NCBI GenBank assembly: GCA_032191485.1
Contig: JAVDOI010000019.1
Span: 1,950,612 to 2,014,611 of the forward strand
From: Leptoclinus maculatus
Taxonomy: Eukaryota > Chordata > Actinopteri > Perciformes > Stichaeidae
Direction: 5' to 3'
Length of the DNA stretch: 64,000 bases
Positions within the stretch are counted from its first letter, which is position 1. The number at the start of each line of letters is the position of its first letter. A program made the translations under genes and the position numbers. Below, one piece after another: positions 18,817 through 29,900 of this stretch. Below the pieces are notes generated by a model. It saw nothing but the letters and a program-made list of their open reading frames with translations. It was not told the DNA's origin and searched no databases.

Positions 18817-21287
18817 TGTCTGTCTGTGTGTGTGTGTGACTGAGCAGCAGGGTCCAGCCAGACAGTTGCTGCTGAGACTTCAGTCGGAGGCTTTGCAGGT
18901 TGGCCGTCACTCCCATTTTCTCTATTTTATTTTTCATTGCGCACAGTGTAGCGTCCTGCCTGTCTTTTATTCTAGTGTGTGTTTTGCATGTGTTTTATCC
19001 ACGTATGTGTTTATTTAAACAGCAGTGCAAGGAGTTCTGTGTTAAAGTGATATGGCAATGAGTTCAATAGTTTTGCGCGTGCCAGCGTCGCCCACGCTTA
19101 ATGTGGGATAAACAAATAAGATGTACTGTTAATTAGTGAGTTTTCGAGGCGGTGATTGGTGGACTTTGTTACCCGCTTACAGTCTTTATGCTAAGCTAAG
19201 TTAACCAGCTGCTGGCTGTTGCATCCTAATTACCGTAGACACATGAGATGGTACCCGATCTTCTCATTTAACTCTCTCCAGAGAGCGAATAAGCGAATTT
19301 CCCAAAATGTCAAACTCTTGCCTTAAAGATTAGAATAGTCCCTTTCACAACTCCACTAGTTTGTAAGTGTTCAGGACCCCTTTGTTGCCACTTTGTTACA
19401 GGTTTAGGGGGCCACTGGTCTTTGTCAGAGTTTAGGGACTGTTCAGATGTAATATGCTCTGTGTATGTACATGTGTCCATTCTCAGTGTTCCTTTGAGCG
19501 AGACATGTATCTGAATTGTTTAATCTATACAATAAGCTCAATACGATTAAAACGTATTGTTAGCCAGTTCACCAGCAGTCTGTGGATATTCTTTAAAACA
19601 ATGTCTGTTTCCATCCAACCAGCGGACTCTTCCAAGAAGTCAGACGCCAACCCGCTCACAGAGATCCTCAAAAACCCGACCAAAGTGGTCCTGCTGAGGG
19701 TATGTATGTGTGTGTGTGTGTATGTGTGTGTGTGTGTGTGTGTTTTCTTAAATGCTGTTTTCCAGATTGGAGCAGAAAATGAAGTAAATCCAAGAGCTTC
19801 TGGTGCAGTCTGAGCCCTCGTTCTCTTCCATGGTCCCATGCACGCAGGCCTGATGTCTCTGTTTTGTCTCGTAGAACATGGTGGGCCGCGGAGAGGTGGA
19901 CGAGGACTTGGAGGGGGAGACCAAAGAGGAGTGCGAGAAATACGGCAAAGTGGTTAAATGTGTCATATTTGAGGTGAGGAAGAAAGAAAAAAAAAAAATG
20001 ACAGAGTGCGCCGTGGATTTCTTGATCAAACGGGACGATCACAATGAAACTTTGCTTCTCAGATTGCAGTCGTGCACGACGAGGAAGCTGTCAGGATATT
20101 CCTGGAGTTTGAGAGGGTGGAGTCGGCCATCAAAGGTCAGTATCTGTCTTGTCGTCTCATGCGCACACTCCCGCATGAGCCCTCCGCAGATAGGTCCACT
20201 TGTTCTTTATCATCATCCACATTTCCGTTGGGATTCTACCTTCAGCGGGTCATCTCCACACGCCGGCCGGCCGGCTGTTTTTTTTGGTGGGGGTGGTTTG
20301 GGCGATCGACTTTTATGTAACTGCGTCCGTTTCTTCCTACCGTTGTATAACTGCTCCAATAATGCGGGTGAAAGTGTGCCCCGTTCTAAGTGGGTCGGCC
20401 CAGATCAGAAACAAGGTGCGACTCCCTGCGGTGTTGCATCACACGTGGCCCAGCAGCCCCGGCAGAAGCGCGCTTTACATCACAGCTCTCAGGAAAGCGG
20501 GACAAACACTCGGAGGGCCTTCGGTCATAACGCGTCGTCTTCAAGTGTCGCACTGCCTGGTCTAGTTCTACGGAGGAGGACGAAGCATTGCGTTGCTCCC
20601 AGGAGGGAAAGTCTTCCTGTTCCTCGATAGGGAGGTCAGAGGTCATGGTCCCACAGTAACGGGAAGGAGATGACCACTGTGTTGACTCGCAACTGCGTGA
20701 AATTTCAGTCAAGTCATTCATCAGGGCTACATCCCCATATAGCTATAGCCAGTTAGCTTAGCTTAGCACAAAGACTGGGAACAGGGTGGAAACAACCCTG
20801 GCATCATTTAGTGTGGTGTATTTCTCCTCTTCCTGGTGACAGTACAGCGGCATATTTCCAGCAACTAGGGCTTTGTAAATAACCCTGCGAATTCAACCGT
20901 GGGCCATTGTTCAACAAGTGAGAGCTTGAATATAAGATATGTTCAAGTCCCCGTCAGGAGCTGGTCAAAGGCATTCTGGGACACTTTGGAAAAACCAGCT
21001 GAGATGAATACAGATGAGGCCGGATGACACTTCTGCATACTATTATACCATGTGTAACCCCGTCAAAGCAGGTTTTCTTTTATTTGGCAGCACTGATCCT
21101 GATGTGGAAAGGTTCCTCTGTGTACTTGGGTACAGTCTGACCTTAACTCTCCCTCTCTCTCTCCCCCCCTCTCCCCTCCACAGCCGTGGTGGATCTGAAC
21201 GGACGGTATTTCGGCGGGCGAATCGTCAAGGCCTGCTTCTACAATCTAGACAAGTTTTGGGTTTTGGACCTCGGCGAGCAGTTCTGA
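15875..21287 (+). CDS. rbm17: Splicing factor 45 (RNA-binding motif protein 17)
   Basis: SPF45 is a nuclear splicing factor acting at 3' splice-site choice, binding ULM peptides of SF3B1 and U2AF through its UHM. Coding exons: 15875-15997, 16286-16402, 16703-16869, 16945-17057, 17587-17637, 18064-18199, 18316-18467, 19623-19699, 19875-19973, 20063-20135 and 21184-21287. They sum to 1212 bp, 403 aa plus stop (human 401). The N-terminus MSLYDDLGV and the segment PSGFSAGDALIPLADEYDP are near-identical to human. A charged Arg/Glu coiled region spans about 105-140. The G-patch is about 235-283 (VAHKIMQKYGFKEGQGLGKH). The C-terminal RRM/UHM (about 305-390) keeps the RYF ligand motif at 377-379. The final residues are GEQF where human has AEQV. 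The stretch equivalent to human ELPRDFP is missing. A non-coding first exon near 15360-15430 is likely; the exon with the ATG begins at 15851. Confidence 0.96.
17526..17582 (+). repeat. (TC)n microsatellite forming the rbm17 exon 6 polypyrimidine tract
   Basis: An uninterrupted tc run ends four bases before the acceptor AG (17585-17586) of the exon at 17587. It supplies the whole polypyrimidine tract. Confidence 0.9.
18482..18512 (+). repeat. (TG)n microsatellite next to an rbm17 donor
   Basis: Starts about 14 bases after the exon ending at 18467. Further TG runs in rbm17 introns are at 16246-16284 (against an acceptor), 18779-18838 and 19701-19743 (directly after a donor). Confidence 0.9.
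18779..18838 (+). repeat. (TG)n microsatellite in rbm17 intron
   Basis: About 27 tg units with two tc interruptions, in the long intron between exons ending 18467 and starting 19623. Confidence 0.9.
19140..19345 (+). mobile_element. Teleost MITE remnant ('ctaagctaag' family)
   Basis: Contains tttatgctaagctaagttaaccagc, cttctcatttaactctctcc and cccaaaatgtcaaactcttg, strings I recognise from a very common short fish repeat. Other partial copies here are at 20740-20800 (minus), 48600-48735 and 57755-57910. Confidence 0.65.
20740..20800 (-). mobile_element. Fragment of the same teleost MITE family
   Basis: The plus strand reads gttagcttagcttagcacaaagactgg, the reverse complement of the ctaagctaag block. 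It lies in the last rbm17 intron. Confidence 0.6.
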
Positions 21288-21454
21288 TGTCTCCCTGGGC
21301 GCACATCGTCTCCTCACTTGTACATAAAACCTTTTTTTTTTTTATTTCCTGACCAGCATTGAAGTGTCTGTATGTAGTGGTGAGTCCATCTTGTAGATTA
21401 TTGTTTCTTGTTTTTTTTTGTCCCGGGATGGAAAATACCTTTATACCAAGACAA

Positions 21455-21460
21455 AATAAA
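21455..21460 (+). terminator. rbm17: Poly(A) signal of rbm17
   Basis: AATAAA 168 bases after the rbm17 stop, followed by a T-rich downstream stretch. The 3' UTR is therefore about 190 bp. Confidence 0.65.
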
Positions 21461-21484
21461 GGGTATAAACTACGTCTAGTTTTC

Positions 21485-23878
21485 TTGTTTCTTTATTTAT
21501 GTATCATTATTCTGCGTAAATGTACATTTTTGTTGTTGAGTTTAACATTTTTAGCATCTCTTACAGTCAGTATAGGAATTATAAATCAGCCTGGACATGG
21601 TGACTGAGCTACAGTTGTCCAGTTTTAAAATGTGAAATATTTCATCCTGGTATAAACATGTAACTCAAAACTTGCACACATGTGTCATGGAGCCTGGTTT
21701 CCTTCTCTGAATTTTGTCTGACATAACACCGGTTCCACGGTAGTGTTGGGACATCCCAGGGGCCCGATAGTCTTAACTTAGCCCTGATGGATTGTGGGAA
21801 GGGGACTGGGACGGTGAACGCAGCCCCAGCCTCATTCAGAATTATGTAAGCGCACAAAAAAAGGGCCCCATGAGGTGCCGGTGAAATACGTCAGGAAGCA
21901 TCCCACCGGAGCAGGTTTGATTCAGATCTGGATAGAAAACCAGAGAGGCCCGTTTGAAAGATCTCCGCTCCTCATTCATGCTGCAGGGGTCAAAGGTCGA
22001 GGGAGTATGGCTGTGATGAAAGACGGACATTTGACCGGCTGTTATCAATATGTTTCTCACATACTACAGTAAAAAGTTTTCAATATTTTCTTATCGTTCT
22101 GCTACTTCAAAACGACAAGCTAGAACGACATTCCTTTACTTTGAAAAGCTGGAAATTACAAAATAAAACACAGAGTTCCTTCTTGTGATTTTGAATAAAG
22201 TAGAAAAAAAAGAACAAGCTAAATAACTGACACACTTGCTGTGTTTCACGTTCAGCGGCCGTTTTTTTGGGGCCACAGTCGGGCCTGTAGTAGCAGTGTG
22301 TGTGTAGTCTGTGTGTGTGTGTGTGTGTGTGTGCGCGCACATGTAGGAACCGGGCGTGAAAGCGATGCTGAGAGCGTGTCCTGAACGTGCGCCGCAGAGT
22401 GGAGTGATGTGATTGGCTGTCAGCGGCATAGTTAACCCTGGCCTACATACCAGCCGGTGTGACTTGAGACGAGGTCGAGGGGTCACGATGCGTTTGGCTC
22501 ACTGGGATATGTTGTGTGAACATATCCAGTACAAACCGCTGACTTAATGTATTCACTCACTGGATATGTTGTGTGAACATATCCAGTGAGTGAATACATT
22601 AAGTCAGCGGTTTGTATTTCATGGATGCAGCCTTCTGATTATCTCCTCCTCCTTATTCCACTCTGCTGATGGTTCTCTCTAAACCAATTGAATGCATTTA
22701 TAACTAGCTAAACGTCAATATGGCGCGACTGCAGTTTTAACCACTTTATATGCAGTTACCCTCCAAAGGGTCACATGGTACAGTAAATCTGAGGGGTCGT
22801 GAGATGATTAATGTGGTAGGGGAGAAAAAAACAACAAAGTTATTTTTTTTGTTTTGGGGCTTTTACCTAATCGTTGCTTTTATTGTAAAATTCTACTTTA
22901 ACCTCTTTGGTTCTTGAACTGGTATTTTAAAGGAGGCTATCTGTGAACTACTGGTTAAATCTTAAATAATGTATTATACTTAATAAGCCTATCGTATGTT
23001 TTTTCTTTTAATGGGAAAACTAACTGTTGACTATATAGCTGCTAAATAAACGTAGCAGAGAAAAAAGTACCTAAAAAGTAAGAAGTTGAACCGAGTTTCT
23101 TTGCACCACTGGAAACATACGATGATACTGATGATTCACTGTTAGGCTATTAGAGAGCCAGGGAATAAACACACTTATTTCAATGAACAGAGAGATGTCA
23201 TTCAAAGTACACTTCAATACAGACTAAAGACTTAATCAAGTGTTTTCACTTGTAGTCAGCCAGGCCCCATTTGGATTCACAGCTATTTTTAGGGAAAGTT
23301 GGACAAGACGGACAGGCAGTTTGTCCTGCTGAGACTAAATACAATCTAAAACATGTGAAAAGTATAAGAAAATGATACGAGGTGTTCTTCTAGGTGGGTG
23401 TACCAGTGGGTGGGGTGGGTGGGACAGGTTTGTTGTTTGTCTGTATATGTTAACGAAAAAGCTAAAAAAAACAATGGAAATACAAGTCAAAGTACATGTT
23501 TACTGCATATATTTGCCAATATTTCCAAATAAAAAAAGATAAAATAAAAAAAAAGAAAGAAAATGATACGATAGGAGGCTTACTGTAAGTTAAAGGAAGG
23601 GGATAATCTTATTGTATGATAACAGGGAAACCGCTTCCGTGTTCCTATAAACTTCATCCTTCCCGCACTCTTTTTCTTTCTTATGCAAAGTTTCAAAAGA
23701 GCCTCACTATCAGGACAAACAACACAAACCAGATAAAGATAAACCACAGTTTCTCCACCCAAACACTTTCTATTCAGACTGTGGCTTGCCCGACTCCTTA
23801 AGGTGGAGACATCACAACCCGACCTTGTTTTAGGTTTATTTCTATTCTACCTGTGTTTAAGAAAATAACTGCAGTTAT
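21485..23878. other. Intergenic between rbm17 and pfkfb3, first part
   Basis: No gene seen. It contains a TG microsatellite (22309-22332), the long hairpin at 22530-22616 (listed separately), and an A-rich stretch near 23520-23570. Open frames are short, without domains. Confidence 0.5.
22530..22616. repeat. Perfect 41-bp-arm inverted repeat
   Basis: The left arm 22530-22570 is the exact reverse complement of the right arm 22576-22616, with a 5-base spacer gtgtg. A further copy of the inner motif gatatgttgtgtgaacatat lies just upstream at 22506-22525. It would extrude as a near-perfect hairpin. No transposon ends or target duplications flank it. Confidence 0.95.
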
Positions 23879-23887
23879 AGTTAGTGT

Positions 23888-24373
23888 CTACAAGTGATGA
23901 ACGCCATCTCCTCCATGGATGTCACCCTCCGGCCCAATGGGCTAAAATCAAGAAGAAGCTTTCTCAGCCATGTCCAGCCCCTAATAAAGTCTCGGGAAGA
24001 AACCAGAATCCAACTCTGGAGGGAAAAGCTTGAGAATGACCCTCCTCCAACTGTCATGGGAATACCCCCCACTGAAAACCGTCCCCCTGGCCCAGAAGCA
24101 CCATGGGCTCAATGGAAAACACTAAACCGCCTCAGAACAAGAACGGGACGATCAAAAGCTGCTCTGGTCAGATGGGGCTACAAGGCTGGCCCAAACACCT
24201 GTGAATGTGGAGAAGCAGACCACGCTACGGAGCACTGCCTTGTCTGCCCTCTACTACCCAACCCTTGCAACTCAAAAGACCTTGCAGTGTTCAATAAAAA
24301 TGCAAAGGACTGTGTAAAGAAATGGGAAACTGTCATATAACCATCACGCTTCAGTGAAACGAAAATAAGAAGA
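23888..24373 (+). mobile_element. 5'-truncated non-LTR retrotransposon, C-terminal end
   Basis: An open frame at 23894-24340 encodes 148 aa ending ...KKWETVI. It has WKTLNRLRTRTGRSKAALVR followed by a Cys/His motif, CECG...HATEHCLVC (C-x-C-x7-H-x4-C), the arrangement seen at the C-terminus of several non-LTR reverse transcriptases. The insert is flanked by the 9-bp repeat agttagtgt at 23879-23887 and 24374-24382, and has an A-rich 3' tail (aaaataagaag). The intact frame suggests a fairly young insertion. Confidence 0.85.
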
Positions 24374-24382
24374 AGTTAGTGT

Positions 24383-24989
24383 TGTAGGGGGACGTTCAGC
24401 ACATATATATATATATATATATCACTACTATGCTGCTGTTCTCTTTTGTCACACGGATGTCCTTTGTTCAGGTGGTCAACAGGAAAGAGTTTGTCACTCT
24501 GTTGAATGAATCCAGTTAAATAGACAGGATATTAGTTGGAGTGCCATAGGTTACGCATTAGGTTTTGGGGAAAAGGTTGGAGAGAGTTCAGTACAAGTAC
24601 AAGTCCAAACTGATGCAACAGAGGAATTTCACTACACTGTAAAAAGTATGTTCAATTGCACACTTCTTTTTTTTTTTACAGTGCACAATCTACTGTAGGG
24701 AATACTACATTACTGTTGTAGACAGAAAAGTGTATAAGTCGCTCATCGTTTAATGAGTACATCTTCAGCCACAGTATGCACTTTTTGAAGAGGTTATAAA
24801 GTGCTTTACAGAACAATAATATAAAGCAAAAGTTTAAATGAATGAGGTCCCCATAGATGCACTTTAGGTCACTTGCAAGTAACAGATATGTATTTATTCC
24901 ATTATGATTCACTGAATGTCAGAAAGCTTTTAAGGTTTGATCTTGTACTGCGTTTAAAAAATATTGCAAGGTGATAGTGGGATGAGATG

Positions 24990-25026
<37 letters not shown>

Positions 25027-25198
25027 TCCATTTGAAGCCTGGTGACATAGTGTTCAGGCTGAAACTGCAAACCAGCAGTTATATTTAGTCTCAGCCTGGA
25101 TACTGTAGAGGGCTGCACTGCAAATTAAAAAAAATACTTTTAGAGAAAGTATATGTCATGTAGCATGTTTTGATTTTGATATATATAATATATAATTA
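24383..25198. other. Intergenic, no gene
   Basis: Contains an AT run (24404-24422), a small 50-bp segment with inverted ends cactgtaaaaa ... tttttacagtg (about 24634-24683) that looks like a miniature or solo transposon remnant, and a (TG)n tract at 24992-25024. Confidence 0.5.
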
Positions 25199-25834
25199 CA
25201 GTGGCGGCTGGTCAATAGAGGGCACTAGGGCGCCGCCCCCCCTTGAGCTACAAATAATTAAAAATAATAATAATAAACTATACAAATTGTCAATATTTGT
25301 GTTTTTGAAATATGGAATCACCCAGTAATATGTGTAAAATATGATATCTGCACGTTTCAGCTGGATGGGGCGCTGGAGAATCTGCCCCAAAGAGGCGGGT
25401 CTATAAAGCAGTTTAGCCAATGATGCTTTAATGCTGACTAAAGATATAAATGAGTGACATACAATTTAGCCAATCAGCGTCCTCAAATAGATTCAGTTTG
25501 GGGCAGATTTCGTTCTGCCCCAAGCTGCGCATTCTCGTCGGGACTAGTCTCTACAGGCACCAGCGCGAGCACTGCTCCTCCAAGAGGAGAACTGAGAGGA
25601 GAAACTACAGCTGAAAGAGCTGATCCCAGATCAGCCTGACCTCACAATCAGACAGCAGACTAGCGGGAAAGGGAAGCAGTACATGCGAAGCTTCTCTACT
25701 AGCTGTACACCAGAAAGGTTTGGCTCACTGGATGCAGTCATGCTAATAACTTATTTAGCTTTTTAAAACAACGGGGACAGATCCAGCACGGACAGTTACG
25801 GGAGTGAGGGACATGAAGCACCTGTCTGAGAAAT

Positions 25835-25880
<46 letters not shown>

Positions 25881-26214
25881 TTTATATTATACAGAATATT
25901 ATTATATGATATATATATTATTATATTATACAGAATATTATTATATGATTTATATACTGTATATATATATATATATATATATATTATACTGAATTCCCTG
26001 TGAGGGTGACAAAAATATGATGTCCTGACGTGTTTATCAAAGTGTTATTTACTGCTTTTTTTCGTGTTGGAATAAATGTTAAATATTTAACTGTAAAGTA
26101 GTAATGCGTGTTTGATAACTTAATTTATTTGCATTAAATCATTCTGGGATGTTTGCTGAAATTGATTGGATGTGGCACAGCCCTACCTAGAAAATGTTCC
26201 ACCAGCCGCCACTG
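25199..26214. mobile_element. Non-autonomous hAT-like DNA transposon, copy 2 (inverted)
   Basis: Same family as 2087-3270 but opposite orientation and shorter. Ends are cagtggcggctggt ... accagccgccactg. It is flanked by the 8-bp duplication tataatta at 25191-25198 and 26215-26222. It shares the block ctgccccaaagaggcgggtc and the tail gaattccctgtgagggtgac. AT microsatellites lie at about 25838-25873 and 25960-25985. Confidence 0.88.
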
Positions 26215-26534
26215 TATAATTATCATTTCCATTATGACTCAGTGGGACAACCCAGTGTGAGGCCGGAGGCAGCGTGAGGTGATGTGACACTCGGCACGTT
26301 TCCTCTCAGACTTATGATGAAGCAGCAGGAAGACGTGGACAACGTGTACATAATGTTACAGACAACCGCCACTTCTAATAAACTGTTAATAACTTTATCG
26401 AGACATTTCCAATTTAGAATAAAATTAAATCATCATACTGCTACCACTCCAACCTTATTTAAAAGATAAAACATATACAACAAATTGCTTTAAAAAAAGT
26501 TTGAAAATCAATAGTGCTATCACACTTAATACAG

Positions 26535-26550
26535 ATAACGTGCACGTTAT
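26535..26550. promoter_or_regulatory. Palindromic pair of ACGTG half-sites upstream of pfkfb3
   Basis: ataacgtgcacgttat is a perfect 16-bp palindrome carrying ACGTG on both strands, the hypoxia-response core (RCGTG). It lies 363 bp upstream of the pfkfb3 start codon. PFKFB3 is a known HIF-1 target in mammals; activity here is inference. It could equally bind other bHLH factors. Confidence 0.45.
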
Positions 26551-26639
26551 GTTAGATTGCATGGCATGTTATCATCCTATGAGAGTTAAACTACCACAGA
26601 GAGGCGCTGTGGCTGCCTGTGTATGAGTGCATGCATGGA

Positions 26640-26760
26640 CGCGTGCGCGCGCGCGTGTGTTGGCTTTCGTCACCGCAGTCACGTTGCTTGGCCAGCCGGG
26701 CGGGGTTAAATAGCGGATGTGTGCCGCAGACCGGCAGATTAGACCGGCTCAACGCGCTCT
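26640..26760 (+). promoter_or_regulatory. pfkfb3: pfkfb3 core promoter region
   Basis: A cg/gc-alternating block (acgcgtgcgcgcgcgcgtgt) is followed by gcgggg and a TATA-like ttaaata at 26706-26712, then a GC-rich stretch. The predicted start would be near 26735, giving a 5' UTR of about 175 bp. No 5' transcript data. Confidence 0.5.
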
Positions 26761-26912
26761 GTAGACATTGAGAATAGCTCGGGACATTGAACCTGAACGG
26801 ACGAGGCTCCTGCTTAAACAACCACCGTCCTCCTTTTCTGTCCCTTTTTTTTTACCCCAGGATCTAAGCGACTCGGTTCTTGTCTGCTGTTCGGCTCCTC
26901 AGTCCTTAAGGG

Positions 26913-29900
26913 ATGCCCAGAGAGCTGACCCAGAACAGGATCCAAAAGACCTGGGTGCCCACCAAGGATGACAAGCCGGCACCCCGGAGAGGTAAAATCT
27001 CATAACATTTTTGATATTCTTCCGGTTTTCTTGTTTTCTCTGATAAAGTATTGCTAAATAATTATATTCCCAGTATTATTAATTTGTATGGTATTGTCTA
27101 TACCTACAAAACTGAATAATAAACACTTTTATATGGATTTATAATCATACATTGCAGTGAACAGCTCCTTTGTTCTAATATCTTATGGCTAACTTAAATA
27201 GCTAGGTTATCTTAAATGACGAAGTGTGTGTCTATGGTGGTCAGCACTGCTGTTATAGTAGCATTACTAGGCTACTTCTACTGGTACAAACGTATAGCGA
27301 CCAATTGGTGTTTCTATAAAAGTACAATACAATTTATTCGATATTTTCACTCTAATTTCCTTGTACTATTTCCGCCGAGGGTTCTGCTGTGATGTATCAG
27401 TCATCAGTGCACCTGTCCCTACGCCGGTCTTTTGACATTTCATTGATTGGCGGTCTTCATCAGCACGCGCCGCACGTCACAGCCTCTCAAACTGGAGCGT
27501 GACGAAGCTCCGGTCACCATGGTTACCACGGTGCCTCACAACCTCTCCGTCTGACGATGCTTTTAAAGCGTTACCGTTTTCCGATTGGTCGGCCGGCAGC
27601 GCGCGTGGTGTGCATGGCACGACCCTGCCGCCTCTCGCTTCCGGGTTTATACCAAAGAGACCACAGAGAAGAGAGATTATTGTTGAGGGATGTGTGCTCA
27701 GAAACATCACTTTACAGCTTATCCTGCAGTTTGTACAGCGGTAGGATTTAAGTGTAATGAGAATAAAATGTAAGCCAGGAGAGACTTCTTTATCCTGACT
27801 GACCCTCTGCTGCTCCTGCCTCACATGCGCCTCAGATCTGATTCAGATGTCTCAGTTCTATAATGAGGAGAGCTATGATAGCTATTTGATGCACAGGGAA
27901 GGGATGCTGTACAGTAGGTGAGATGGATGAGAGGAGTGCAAAGAGGTTGAGGAGGGGGGGGGGGGGGGTGAACCAGATGTCCGAGGATAAACTTAGAGTC
28001 TGATCCGTTTTTCAGTTTAAGCAACGTGGCTGTTTTGTTATGCAAACAGGATTAGCGAGCATCAGTTGGCTCTCAGGGCGTTATCAGGCTATGAGTGATT
28101 ACTGACCCTTTGAAGCTGAGGAAATGTGACAATCTACACTAGCTTACCCGCAATTTCAACGGCACACGGCACATATTTTCCACGTGGTATCGACGCCCTG
28201 CATTCCTCCGCACCCAGCCACCCGCCTTGTGAATTCAAGGCAACACGAGGCAACCTGCCGCCACATATCATATGATATACAATCTCCCACGGGCCTCAGG
28301 GGGTGGGGCGATTCGGTCAAGTAAAAACAACTTTGTGAAAGCCCGTTCATACGCGCAAAAGTGGGTAATGTGTGCAGTGAGGTGGAAGTGAAAGGCGACA
28401 GCAGACGGCCACGTGCCCGCTGGGAGGGTGTCAGCATGGAGATTACAGGTGCAGAGATTGTTTTGACTAAATGGGTTCGGGCAGGTTTGCGGCTCTTGGG
28501 GAGCAGCTGCGATTAGCGCCAGCTCCCTGGCAGCCGGGTACACGGGCCCTCTCGGGTTGCAGAGCACAATATGTAAATTCAAGATGTTTCTGTACTTGCC
28601 TTCCTCTGCTCCTTCTCTGACTTGTTGAGAAAGGCGTTGACTGTAAGTTGTCGTAACGCATTCCCTCCCCTTGCCCATCCTTCTCCGCAGCGGCCGGCAC
28701 CCCGCACTTCGCCAACCCCCCCACCGTCATCGTGATGGTGGGTCTTCCGGCTCGAGGCAAGACGTACATGTCCAAGAAACTCACCCGCTACCTCAACTGG
28801 ATCGGCATGCCCACCAAAGGTAACGCAACACGCGCACCCACAGCCTGTTCAGCAGCTTACAGGACGTCCCTCTGTTCCTCCAAGTGTTTTGCCCGGCAGC
28901 ATCGAGTCACGTTTCTGCTTCCAGGACATCGTGTTCATGCTTGTTGTTGCTTCTTCTGTGTGTGTGTGTTGTAGTCTTTAACGTGGGGGAGTACCGCAGG
29001 GAGGCGGTCAAGAACTACAGCTCTTATGACTTCTTCAAGCCCGATAACGAGTGTGCCGTTAAAATCAGGCAGTGAGTTCAACACCTAAAACAAACGCACG
29101 TGAATAATAAGAGTAATCTACTGTTTAGTCTTTATTGATAACGCAAAATTAAAATCTCTCTCTCTTTAGGCAATGTGCCTTAGCAGCCTTGAGGGACGTC
29201 AAGTCCTATTTGAAAGACGAGGGAGGCCAAGTAGCGGTGAGTTTCCCATCATGCATCTTGCGCTTTTTACAACAAAAGTTTGTCCAGATGAAACCCCATC
29301 GTCTAACGACGCTGTTTCGTGTCCCTTTTCAGGTCTTCGATGCCACAAACACGACGAGGGAGAGGCGAGACATGATCCTCCAGTTCGGCAGTGAGAACGA
29401 CTTCAAGGTAAGTGTTGCTACGGCGACCCGAGGAGTCGAGGCATGACATCATCGGCAATGTGGCGACTTTCAACCACGTTTCCTTTCTGTGCCCAGATCT
29501 TTTTCATCGAGTCCGTGTGCGACGATCCCGGCGTCATCGCGTCGAACATCATGGTGAGTCGTGGCTCAGACATCACAATGGACCCCGGCGCCGTTTGAAA
29601 TGACATGAAGTGATTATAACTCTCTGGGATCAGGCGTGTTTTTTGCCGTCTTACAATCTTCCTCCCTGCGCAGGAAGTGAAGGTGTCGTGCCCCGACTAC
29701 CGGGACTGCAACCAGACGGACGCCTTGTTGGATTTCCAGAGGAGAATTGAATGCTACAAAATCAGCTACCAACCTCTGGACCCCGATCAGCACGACAGGT
29801 AAATGATCAGCAGGGTTAGCGGTTTTTGTCGGGACGTCTGCGATACCCAAAACAATATCGCTCACCACATCCTGTCCGTCCTCCAGGGATCTCTCCTTCA

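Noticed and set aside
18752..19018. Open frames of CVCVCV / HTHTHT type over microsatellites (also 61839-62057, 22107-22340, 16216-16298)
   Set aside because: Translations of CA/TG repeats, not genes.
19878..20630. 250-codon plus-strand frame
   Set aside because: Its start coincides with rbm17 exon 19875-19973, and the rest reads through introns. The spliced rbm17 model explains it.
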